A stretch of 56,743 nt of DNA, taken from Chloroflexia bacterium (GTDB lineage: Bacteria > Chloroflexota > Chloroflexia > Thermomicrobiales > CFX8). The stretch covers positions 1 through 56,743 of the forward strand of contig JAUIIK010000017.1 of NCBI GenBank assembly GCA_030431755.1, written 5' to 3'. Shown here piece after piece: positions 15,764 to 23,888 of the stretch; position 1 is the stretch's first letter; each line of letters begins with the position of its first letter. The notes below the pieces were generated by a model. It searched no databases and was not told the origin of the DNA. It saw nothing but the letters and a program-made list of their open reading frames with translations. Made by a program: the position numbers and the translations under genes.

Positions 15764-17554
15764 TCAGAGTCCCCAGATCGACCAGATGTAGAGCGGCGTC
15801 ACCGCCAACAGGATCAGGTTGAGCGGTCCACCGACCCTGGGGAAGTCAGTGAAGCGATAGCCGCCTGGGCCGTAGATCATCGTGTTCGTCTGGTAGCCGA
15901 CCGGCGTCGTAAATGCCGTCGAGGCCGCAAACATGATCGCCAGGACGAAGGCTTTCGGATCGAGTCCCAGCGACACCGCCGTGCTGATGCCAATCGGCAC
16001 CATCACGACGACCGAAGCGTTGTTCGAAATTAGCTCGGTCAGGATCATCGTCGTCGCGTAGAAGATGTAGAGTACCGCCAGCGCCGGCAGATACTCGGCC
16101 GAGTCTACGGCGAGATCAGCCAGCAGTTCCGCGCCGCCGGTGTTCTCGAGGGCGATCCCAACTGGAATCATTCCAGCCAGCAGGAAAATGACATCCCAAC
16201 GGATCGACTCGTGGAGCTCCTGCACGGTCAAACAGCCGCTGATGACCATCAGGACCGCGCCGGCAATCGCCGTCACCAGGATTGGCTGGCCGAGCGCTGC
16301 GAAGAGCACGACCCCGGCGACGATCGCCAGGGCCAGCGGAATCTTGTTCGTCCGGAAGGTCTCGATCTCGGGTTCCTCAGTCACGATGAAGCCGCGCTCT
16401 TGCTTGACCTGCTCGATCGCCCCGGGCGGGCCTTGCAGCAGCAGCGTATCGCCGAACTCGAAGCGCACCGAGCCGAGCCGCTGCCGAATCACCCGGCCGT
16501 CGCGCCGCATGGCGATGACCGTCGTGTCGTAGCGGTTGCGGAAGTTCGTCGTAATGAGTGTGCCGCCGATGAGGTCTGAATTCGGGCCAATGACGACCTC
16601 CAGCAACCGGATCTCCTCGGGCAACCTGTCGGTCTCGTCGAGCCGCGCCTGAGCTTCAATCTGGAGTCTGGGATCATCGCGAATGGCTACGAGCTCGTCG
16701 GCGCTGCCGGAGACGACGAGGATGTCGCCGGCCCGGATCGGCGTGTCGCCCTGGAGCGCCACGATGTGGCGCCCACTACGAATGATCTCCAAAATCTGGA
16801 CGCCGAACTCCTGCCGAATCTGGGCGTCAGCCAGGGTCATGCCGTCGTAGCTGGAGTCATCCGGCACGAGGACTTCGCTGAGGAACTCAGTCACCTGGTA
16901 GCCACGCTCCGGTGTCTGACCGGCGGCGCGGTCGGGCAGCAGCTTCGGCGCGATCAACAAGAGGTAGAGTGCGCCGGTCGCGAAGATCAACAGACCGATG
17001 GCCGAGAAGTCGAACATCCCAAAGCCGCCCAGACCCGCTTGACCAGTCAGCTCGCTGGCCAGGATGTTCGTCGAGGTGCCGATGAGCGTGACGACGCCGG
17101 CGAGCTGCGAGACATACGAAAGCGGCATCAGGAGTTTCGATGGCGAGCGTCGCGCTTCGCGCGCCATGCGGATGACGGCGGGGATGAGGATCGCGACCGC
17201 GGCGGTGTTGTTGATGAACATCGAGATTGGGCCGGTCACACCCTGAATCGTCAGAATCTGCCGGCGCTCTTCATCGCCACCCCACTCGACCATACGCCGG
17301 GATATGTAGTTGATCGTCCCAGTGCGTTGGATCCCGGCGCTGAGGATAAACACGGCTAGCACCGTCACGGTTGCGGAGTTGCTGAAGCCGGAGACGGCCT
17401 CCTGGAGCGTCATGTCCAGCGTGTCGTGCAGGACGAGAATGACCGCCATGATCGCAAAGGCGACGAAGTCGATCGGCATGATGTCCAACGCAAAGATGAT
17501 GAACGCCGCGATCAAGATGCCGTATGCGACCGCGATTCCGAGGGTTATGTCCAT
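15764..17554 (-). CDS. SLC13-family permease with central RCK_C (TrkA-C) domains
   Basis: This is a 596-aa membrane transporter for an inorganic or organic anion. Two halves of hydrophobic helices flank a cytoplasmic insert of about 200 residues (215-405) containing two RCK_C-like domains, visible as GVQILEIIRSGRH...GDILVVSGSADEL and VVIGPNSDLIGGTL...FGDTLLLQG. The membrane halves contain FINNTAAVAILIP and LISNNASVVVMVP, the paired SNT-type motifs that bind substrate and Na+ in this family. The start ATG at 17554 has AAGGG 9 nt upstream. Sulfate or dicarboxylate are usual substrates for this architecture; which applies here is not shown. Confidence 0.88.
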   Translation of the reverse strand: MDITLGIAVAYGILIAAFIIFALDIMPIDFVAFAIMAVILVLHDTLDMTLQEAVSGFSNSATVTVLAVFILSAGIQRTGTINYISRRMVEWGGDEERRQILTIQGVTGPISMFINNTAAVAILIPAVIRMAREARRSPSKLLMPLSYVSQLAGVVTLIGTSTNILASELTGQAGLGGFGMFDFSAIGLLIFATGALYLLLIAPKLLPDRAAGQTPERGYQVTEFLSEVLVPDDSSYDGMTLADAQIRQEFGVQILEIIRSGRHIVALQGDTPIRAGDILVVSGSADELVAIRDDPRLQIEAQARLDETDRLPEEIRLLEVVIGPNSDLIGGTLITTNFRNRYDTTVIAMRRDGRVIRQRLGSVRFEFGDTLLLQGPPGAIEQVKQERGFIVTEEPEIETFRTNKIPLALAIVAGVVLFAALGQPILVTAIAGAVLMVISGCLTVQELHESIRWDVIFLLAGMIPVGIALENTGGAELLADLAVDSAEYLPALAVLYIFYATTMILTELISNNASVVVMVPIGISTAVSLGLDPKAFVLAIMFAASTAFTTPVGYQTNTMIYGPGGYRFTDFPRVGGPLNLILLAVTPLYIWSIWGL

Positions 17555-17585
17555 CTCGGGCTACCCTTATCTCTACGTTGCCCGG

Positions 17586-18449
17586 TCAGGTTGCGACGAC
17601 ATCGCGGTATCTGCGAATGATGTCGATGTGGCCGTCCGGCCCAAGGCCACCGCCCATCGTCACCACCGAGATGTGGGATGCGCCCGCTTCGCGCCATGCC
17701 TCGGTGGCCGCGCCCCACTCGTCTTGCGGCGTCTGAACCAGATTGACCCGGCCCTCGATGCCGATCTCGTCTGGATCACGTCCAGCGTCCCGTGCTGCTT
17801 CAGCGATCGTCTCAAGGTCCTGCCGGAGCTGGTCGCCCGGCTGGTCGCGCGGGAACCAGCCATCACCGATCCGGCCGACGCGCCGGAGGGTCGCCTCGAC
17901 GTAGCCGCCGATCCAGACGGGAATCGGCTGCTGCACCGGTAGCGGCTTGATGCCGGCGTCCGGGATGTTGTGCCAGCGCCCCTCGAAATCGACGACCTCG
18001 TTCGTCCAGAGCCGCCGCATGACGGCGATCTGCTCCTCCGAGCGACGCCCGCGATTGCCGAAATCCTCGTTCAACCCAACGTACTCGACATCGTTCCAGC
18101 CGACGCCAATGCCGAGCCGTAACCGGCCATTGCTGAGCCGGTCGATTGAGGCCGCCTGCTTGGCGACAAGCGCAGTCTGGCGCTGCGGCAGGATGACGAC
18201 GCCGGTCACCAGCTCGATGCGCTCGGTGAGCGCCGCGAGGTAAGCAAAGAGCACGAAGATCTCGTGGAAGTTGGACTCTGACGTGTACGGACCGCGCCAG
18301 TCAGCGCGGCTAGCAGTATTTGCCCCGAGGACGTGGTCGTACGCCAGGAGGTGATCGTAGCCGAGCTCCTCAGTCGCCTGCGCGTAGGCGCGCACGCCTC
18401 CGGCGTCCTCGCCGATCTCGGTCTGTGGAAAGACAACCCCGATCTTCAT
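17586..18449 (-). CDS. LLM-class F420-dependent oxidoreductase
   Basis: This 287-aa protein is a luciferase-like TIM barrel of the F420-dependent group. Landmarks are MKIGVVFPQTEIGED at the start, LVTGVVILPQRQTALVAKQAASID, GRLRLGIGVGWNDVEY and IPVWIGGYVEATLRRVGRIGDGWFP. The ATG at 18449 has AAGGGA about 6 nt upstream; a longer in-frame start at 18494 has no site. It lies 31 bp before the SLC13 gene on the same strand and is divergent from a second luciferase-like gene. The substrate is unknown. Confidence 0.88.
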   Translation of the reverse strand: MKIGVVFPQTEIGEDAGGVRAYAQATEELGYDHLLAYDHVLGANTASRADWRGPYTSESNFHEIFVLFAYLAALTERIELVTGVVILPQRQTALVAKQAASIDRLSNGRLRLGIGVGWNDVEYVGLNEDFGNRGRRSEEQIAVMRRLWTNEVVDFEGRWHNIPDAGIKPLPVQQPIPVWIGGYVEATLRRVGRIGDGWFPRDQPGDQLRQDLETIAEAARDAGRDPDEIGIEGRVNLVQTPQDEWGAATEAWREAGASHISVVTMGGGLGPDGHIDIIRRYRDVVAT

Positions 18450-18578
18450 CCCGATCCCTTTCGTCCTGAGCACTGTTGATAGATCGCGCGGCATCGCCAG
18501 GCGCGCCGCACGCGAAGTGGCTTTGGTGTCAAACTAGTGTAGCCTGACTCGGATAGACAACTATGTAAGGATCGCCAA

Positions 18579-19433
18579 TTGACACACGCGCTACGCTTCG
18601 GAATCTGGACGTCACAATCCAAACCGTGGACCGACACGCTGGCTGAATGGCAGGAGATAGAGCGGCTTGGCTATGACTGCGCCGGGATCTGCGATCATCT
18701 CATGCCGACCGCCGGCGATGAGGACGGCTGGTTCCATGAAGGCTGGACGCTGCTCGCCGCCCTCGCTGCGATCATCCCGCGTCTGCGCCTGAGTATCCTG
18801 GTGAGCAGCAATACCTTCCGCAACCCGGTCCTGCTGGCCAAGGAGGCCGTGACAATCGACCAGATCAGCGGCGGGCGGTTGGATCTCGGCATCGGCGCGG
18901 GCTGGTACGCGCGCGAGCACGACGCCTATGGCCTCCAACTCAGCCCACCGGGAGAGCGAGTGGACCGCTTCGCCGAGGCGCTGGAGCTCATCGAGAAGCT
19001 ATTGGCCAACCGGCGCACAACCTACGACGGCACGCACTATCAACTCGACAACGCGCCATTCCAGCCAAAGCCGGTCCAGGCTCGCCTGCCGATCATGATC
19101 GGCGGCCAACGGCCACGGATGCTCGGTCTGGTCGCCAAGCATGCCGACATCTGGAACCTCAATCACGGGCCGGATGCAATGCGTGAACTCGGCGCGACCC
19201 TGAACGTTGCCTGCGAGCGGATCGGCCGAGATCCGGCTGAGATTCGCTGGTCGGCCTTCGCCTTCAGCCGCGTTCTGGATTGTGAACCGTTCGACTCGCT
19301 CGACAACTTCCGCAAGCTCACCGAGGACTACATCGCCGCCGGGGCCACTGAGATCTACTACCGCCAGCCGGAAACCGCAGCGGGCCGCGATGTGCTGCGG
19401 CAATCGGCGGAAATCCTCAGCGACTATCGCTAG
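18579..19433 (+). CDS. LLM-class F420-dependent oxidoreductase
   Basis: This 284-aa luciferase-fold protein has LRFGIWTSQ at the start, a barrel core with NPVLLAKEAVTIDQISGGRL, LGIGAGWYAREHDAYG and LPIMIGGQRPRMLGLVAKHADIWN. The start is a TTG at 18579 with AAGGA seven bases upstream; no ATG or GTG nearby fits. It is divergent from the paralogue at 17586-18449 (129 bp between starts) but differs enough in sequence that recent duplication is unlikely. It converges on the LVIVD gene with a 7-bp gap. F420 dependence is inferred from family resemblance. Confidence 0.88.
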   Translation: MTHALRFGIWTSQSKPWTDTLAEWQEIERLGYDCAGICDHLMPTAGDEDGWFHEGWTLLAALAAIIPRLRLSILVSSNTFRNPVLLAKEAVTIDQISGGRLDLGIGAGWYAREHDAYGLQLSPPGERVDRFAEALELIEKLLANRRTTYDGTHYQLDNAPFQPKPVQARLPIMIGGQRPRMLGLVAKHADIWNLNHGPDAMRELGATLNVACERIGRDPAEIRWSAFAFSRVLDCEPFDSLDNFRKLTEDYIAAGATEIYYRQPETAAGRDVLRQSAEILSDYR

Positions 19434-19440
19434 ACGCTCG

Positions 19441-20637
19441 CTAGCCGGTGAACTCGACGATGTGCAAGCCCAGGCCGGCCCGGTCAGAGATGTAGATCAG
19501 CCCCGTTTCCCGATCGACGTAGACATCGTTCGACTGGGGCACCGGGCACTCCGGCGTTCCGGCAGGCATGTAGAAGCCGACTTCACGCGGCTGGTACGGG
19601 TTCGACCAGTCCACGACCCGCAGCCCGGCGGCGAACCAGACAACGTAGAGCAGGTCATCCGCCGCCATGTCGAGCCAGAGATTGTGGGCCCCGTAGCGCG
19701 TGCCGGTCGTACACCAACGCGGATCAACCGGCTTCATCGTCTCCGGGTCAATGGCGTGCGGCATAAATGTCGAGATTGGCAGTGGTTCACGCGGGTTCCG
19801 GACGTCGTAGAAGGAGACGAAGGCGGGCGGGTGGGCACAGTCGCTTGAGATCGTCTCGGTCGCCGCGATGCCGTAGGACGATCCCGGAGGCACAAGGAAT
19901 GTGTGATACGCGCCCGGCCAGCCGTGCGTCTCATGCGGATTGTGCCGCCAGATGAACTCCGGGCTTGTGGGATCCGCGAGATCGAAGAGGGCAACGCCGC
20001 CGTTCCAGAAGCCGCAGGTAAGCACGTCGCCCCAGGGGTTGGCCTCATGCAGCCAGCAGCCCATCCCGATCTTCGCTGCGTCCCACGACGGCTGCTCGCC
20101 ACCAGCTACATGTTGACCTGGTACCCAGCCCTCGCCGACCAGCTCCGGGTTCCACGGATCGGCCATGTCGTAGACCAGGATGATCTTGCCCTCGAAGCCA
20201 TCGCGAAAGCCCGAACAGTAGAGCAGCTTGCGGCGCTCGTCGTAGATTGGCCGGTGGATGCCCTTGCTCTCGGTATCCACGTAGCGCACGAAGCGCGGCT
20301 CAGTCGGGTTGCTGATGTCGAAGATCCGCAGCCCACCGACAACGCCGTTGATCGGCGCGTCGCCGCGCAGCTCGCTATTCGTAATCAGCACGTTGTCGTC
20401 GATCAGTAGCACCTTGTGGGTGCGCGCTTCCGGACCGTCTGCCATCTGGTGAATAACGCGCGGATTGCTCGGATCCTTGACATCGAGAATCGTGAGGCCG
20501 TCGTGTCCGGCCTCGCCTGATCCGGCGACGTAGCAGAGGCCGTCACGCACCTGGATCTGAAACGCGTCGCCCCAGCCGTTGAGGTCCGAGTGACCGACGA
20601 GACGGACGTTGTGACTCTGTTCGGGCCAAGGCTCCAT
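19441..20637 (-). CDS. LVIVD-repeat beta-propeller protein
   Basis: This is a 398-aa protein without signal peptide or membrane segment. It is built from repeated blades of the LVIVD type, each ending in a pattern like LTILDVKDPSNPRVI, LRIFDISNPTEPRFV, ILVYDMADPWNPELV, VALFDLADPTSPEFI, VSFYDVRNPREPLPI and LRVVDWSNPYQPREV. Six or seven blades fit the length. Such propellers are mostly of unknown role. The ATG at 20637 has GAGGAG six bases upstream. It is the third gene of an apparent operon with the peptidase and acyl-CoA ligase genes (gaps of 30 and 35 bp). Confidence 0.8.
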   Translation of the reverse strand: MEPWPEQSHNVRLVGHSDLNGWGDAFQIQVRDGLCYVAGSGEAGHDGLTILDVKDPSNPRVIHQMADGPEARTHKVLLIDDNVLITNSELRGDAPINGVVGGLRIFDISNPTEPRFVRYVDTESKGIHRPIYDERRKLLYCSGFRDGFEGKIILVYDMADPWNPELVGEGWVPGQHVAGGEQPSWDAAKIGMGCWLHEANPWGDVLTCGFWNGGVALFDLADPTSPEFIWRHNPHETHGWPGAYHTFLVPPGSSYGIAATETISSDCAHPPAFVSFYDVRNPREPLPISTFMPHAIDPETMKPVDPRWCTTGTRYGAHNLWLDMAADDLLYVVWFAAGLRVVDWSNPYQPREVGFYMPAGTPECPVPQSNDVYVDRETGLIYISDRAGLGLHIVEFTG

Positions 20638-20672
20638 TGTCTACTCCTCACAAGGCACGGACTGCCGCAGGT

Positions 20673-22250
20673 CTACAGGTCGCCGGCTACCAGGGCCCGC
20701 TCGCGTTCGATCAGTTCACGTCGCAGGATCTTGCCGCTGGCCGACTTCGGAATCGCGTCGGTGAACTCAACAAGCCGTACCCGCTTCTGTGGCGCAACAC
20801 GGCTTGCCAGCCAGTCCATCAGCTCGTCGGGCTCAACATCAGCGCTCTTGACGATGTAAGCCTTCGGGATCTGGCCTGTTTCTGGATCCGGCACCGGAAT
20901 CACGGCGACGTCGGCCACGGCCGGATGCCCAAGCAACAGACCCTCCAGCTCCGCCGGGGCAACCTGGTTGGCGTTGTACTTGATCAGCTCCTTGACCCGG
21001 TCGACGATATAGAAACGATGCTCGTCATCGAAGTAGGCAAGATCGCCGGTCCGCAACCAGCCGTCGTCAGTAACCGTCTCCGCGGTTGCTTCCGCGTTGT
21101 TGAGATAGCCGCGCATGACCTGGGGACCACGAATGTGCAGCTCGCCGGTCTCGCCCGCGCCAAGCACGGCACCGCTGTCGACATCGACGATGCGCGTCTC
21201 GGTGTTTGAGATTGGCGCGCCAATTGACGACAGCACCTTCGGCCGGCTGGGCGAGCAATGCGTGACCGGACTGGTCTCGGTCAGCCCGTAGCCCTGCAGC
21301 ACGTCGCAGTCGAGCCGCTGCTTGACTTCTCGCGCCAGATCGTCGCCGAGCGGCGCTGCGCCGGAGAAGACCGAGAGCAGGGAGCTGAGATCATAGTCAT
21401 CGACAAGCGGATGCTTGCCAAGCGCGACGACGATCGGCGGCACAACATTGACGCGCGTTACCCGGTGTTCCTGGATCAATGAGAGGAACTTGACAAGGTC
21501 GAAGCGCGACATCGTCACGACCGTTGCGCCGGCCATCAGACCGTAGTTCATGATCACGGTCATGCCGTAGATGTGATAGAAGGGCAGCACTCCGAGAATG
21601 ACATCCTGCTCCTCGATCAGCTCGACATCGGTCACGCCGTGAATCTGCGCCAGGTTGGCATTGAGATTGCGATGTGTCAGCATCACGCCCTTGGGCAGGC
21701 CGGTGGTGCCGCTTGAGTATGGCAGCGCCAGGAGGTCATCGGCGGTGTCGATCTCTACCGGCCGCGCGTCCGCCGGATCGCCGATGACATCATCGACTGA
21801 CGCGAAACCGTCCGCATCGCCAATGACGAAAATCTCCTCGATTGACGTGTTCTCACTGGCCTCGCGGGCCGTATCGAGAAAGGCGCTGTGACAGAAGATC
21901 CAGCGCGCGCCGGAATCCGTCAGCTGGTTATGCAGCTCGCGCGCGGTGTAGAGCGGGTTCGCCGTCGTCAGCGTCCCGCCCGCCAGCGCGACGCCGTGGA
22001 AGACAACGGCATAGTCTGGATAATTAGGGCTGAAGATCGCAACGACATCACCTTTTTGCAGCCCACGCGCCTGCGCCCCGGCTGCAAACCCGCGGATGCG
22101 CGCTTCGAGCTCGGCGTAGGTCGTCTCAGCCCCGGTGTCGCCGTCGATCATCGCGACCTTGTCGGGGCGCAGGTGAAAGGTCGAGAGCACGACCTCCGGC
22201 ACCGCCTCGGCGGGTATCTCAACATCCGGGTAAGGGCTACGAACAATCAT
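20673..22250 (-). CDS. AMP-forming acyl-/coumarate-CoA ligase family protein
   Basis: This 525-aa ANL-superfamily enzyme activates a carboxylic acid as acyl-AMP and transfers it to CoA. It has the phosphate-binding loop LPYSSGTTGLPKGVML (about 176-191), the YGLTETSPVTH motif, TGDLAYFDDE with the ribose-binding aspartate, and PKSASGKILRREL with the catalytic C-terminal lysine. The overall sequence is closest in style to 4-coumarate-CoA ligase and medium-chain acyl-CoA ligases. A good GAGGAG precedes the ATG. Substrate cannot be set from sequence alone, and the peptidase and propeller neighbours give no obvious pathway. Confidence 0.9.
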   Translation of the reverse strand: MIVRSPYPDVEIPAEAVPEVVLSTFHLRPDKVAMIDGDTGAETTYAELEARIRGFAAGAQARGLQKGDVVAIFSPNYPDYAVVFHGVALAGGTLTTANPLYTARELHNQLTDSGARWIFCHSAFLDTAREASENTSIEEIFVIGDADGFASVDDVIGDPADARPVEIDTADDLLALPYSSGTTGLPKGVMLTHRNLNANLAQIHGVTDVELIEEQDVILGVLPFYHIYGMTVIMNYGLMAGATVVTMSRFDLVKFLSLIQEHRVTRVNVVPPIVVALGKHPLVDDYDLSSLLSVFSGAAPLGDDLAREVKQRLDCDVLQGYGLTETSPVTHCSPSRPKVLSSIGAPISNTETRIVDVDSGAVLGAGETGELHIRGPQVMRGYLNNAEATAETVTDDGWLRTGDLAYFDDEHRFYIVDRVKELIKYNANQVAPAELEGLLLGHPAVADVAVIPVPDPETGQIPKAYIVKSADVEPDELMDWLASRVAPQKRVRLVEFTDAIPKSASGKILRRELIERERALVAGDL

Positions 22251-22280
22251 GGCAAACTCCTCACGTTGATTCCGCGCTGG

Positions 22281-23672
22281 CTAGCGCGCGAGCGCGCCCA
22301 TCGGATCCCAGGCCGGCAGGACGACGGGCTCGAGGTCGAGCGCCGCTTGCAGCTCGCCCGGGAGCTGATCCTTGCGCGCCGCGATCTCGAAGACGTACTC
22401 CTCAAACCAGTTGTCATTCATCGTGTAGTAGCCCTTGACGCCGGACTTCTCACCCCAGGAGTTCTCAACACGCCAGCGCCGGATCTCCGGGCCGTCGGTG
22501 TCGATGCCGGTGAAGAGCATCGCGTGCGTCATCAGCGTGTCGTGGTAGAGCAGGCGCTCCGGCTTGTCGAGGTCGAAGTCGAAGCCATAGAGGTCGTCGA
22601 GCTCGTAGAGGTCAGCATCCCAGAGGCCGAGGTTGCGGTGCATCATCTTGCCGACGTCGCAGCCGAACCACACCGGCTCGCCTTGCTCCATAGCTTGTCG
22701 CGCCAGGTCCTTCATCAGGTCCACCTCAACGTTGAGATAGGTCACCGGCTGCGCGCCAACGACGTTGCCGAGGTACTGCACTGTGTAGGTCTTGTTGAGC
22801 TCGTGGCCCGGGCGTGGGTCGTGCACAAGGCAGACATAGTCTTCGAGCGGCAATGTGATGTATTTGGCGGCGAACTCCTGCGGCGTCATCGGCTCGTCGC
22901 GGTGGAACTCGCCGTTGCGGTCCTTCCACTGCCATTGCACCGTCTCCGGCGGCGTGCCGAGGTGGACGCAGAGGACGCGGTGGATCGCAGTGAGAATCTG
23001 CTCCTTCCGACTCCGCAACGCCTCCAACGAGCCGCCGGCTGCGCGTGCCGCGCGTAGGTCACGCGCGCCCTGGCGCAAGAGCGTGTAGAGGATCTGATTC
23101 ATGCGGCGCGTCGAGCCGGATGATTGAGTCTCCGGCATCGCCGCTTGCGGCACGAGCCCGTGCTTCTGGACAAGCGCGACAAACATGTTCCATTGCCCGC
23201 CGTCCTCCAACGGCCGGTCGAGCAAGAAGCCGACCGTGCGGTCATCAAGCGGCTGGTCGGCAGTCTCGATGATGGCTTCGAGGAAGTAGTTCGACCGTTC
23301 GAGCTTGTCCCAGAAGAGCACGAAGGTCTGGCTGAACTCGAAATCGCGCAGCCCCATCTTCTCCTTCGCGCCGACGCGCAGCAGATTCATACCCGCGAAC
23401 GCCCAGCAGCGCCCCGAGCGGCCCTGCGATGTGACCTTCCAGGCGTCGAGAACCGTCGAAAACGTGTGATCGGTCGAATTGACAACCTCGCGGTTGAGCG
23501 TGACGTGGTCCACCGATGTCCGGGTCACCGCATTTTGGGCCACCCGGTTTGCCGGGCGCGCGGTGAAGTCGGCGGCGAATTCGTCGAGAAGCGCCCCGGT
23601 GAGACTTCCAGTCGCAGTGATATCAGGAGCGGTGGTGGTCGCGGATTCGCGGCGGTCGCGCGTTGCAGTCAT
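22281..23672 (-). CDS. pepC: C1B cysteine peptidase, bleomycin hydrolase / aminopeptidase C
   Basis: This 463-aa papain-fold peptidase belongs to the bleomycin hydrolase family, which form hexamers with internal active sites and act as aminopeptidases. The catalytic set is complete: Gln83 (oxyanion hole), Cys89 in GRCWAFAG, His383 in MTHAML and Asn404 in VENSWGE. There is no signal peptide, so the enzyme is cytoplasmic. The ATG at 23672 follows GAGAGGT by 7 nt. It leads an apparent three-gene operon with an acyl-CoA ligase and a beta-propeller protein. Confidence 0.92.
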   Translation of the reverse strand: MTATRDRRESATTTAPDITATGSLTGALLDEFAADFTARPANRVAQNAVTRTSVDHVTLNREVVNSTDHTFSTVLDAWKVTSQGRSGRCWAFAGMNLLRVGAKEKMGLRDFEFSQTFVLFWDKLERSNYFLEAIIETADQPLDDRTVGFLLDRPLEDGGQWNMFVALVQKHGLVPQAAMPETQSSGSTRRMNQILYTLLRQGARDLRAARAAGGSLEALRSRKEQILTAIHRVLCVHLGTPPETVQWQWKDRNGEFHRDEPMTPQEFAAKYITLPLEDYVCLVHDPRPGHELNKTYTVQYLGNVVGAQPVTYLNVEVDLMKDLARQAMEQGEPVWFGCDVGKMMHRNLGLWDADLYELDDLYGFDFDLDKPERLLYHDTLMTHAMLFTGIDTDGPEIRRWRVENSWGEKSGVKGYYTMNDNWFEEYVFEIAARKDQLPGELQAALDLEPVVLPAWDPMGALAR

Positions 23673-23888
23673 GCACAGAACCTCTCATCAGATTGTCGAC
23701 TGTCGAGTGATCCCATCCTAGTCGATTGTGGCCTTGGCTGGAAGTGGCGCGACGCTCGTGAGGCAATGCCCATCATGGTCATTGCCCTGCTAACATCAAC
23801 ACCGCTTGGCGGCCTGTCGATGCGCCGCCGGGTTCGAAGCTCGCAAGGGTCGGCATGGCCCAGGATTGACTGGAACGAGGGCTTGATC

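Noticed and set aside
21888-23057. 389-codon open frame on the plus strand
   Set aside because: It is antisense to the acyl-CoA ligase and peptidase genes and reads as arginine/valine-rich shadow sequence.
23124-23888. Upstream extension of the hyuA frame
   Set aside because: This part is antisense to pepC. The family N-terminus and ribosome-binding site place the start at 23889.
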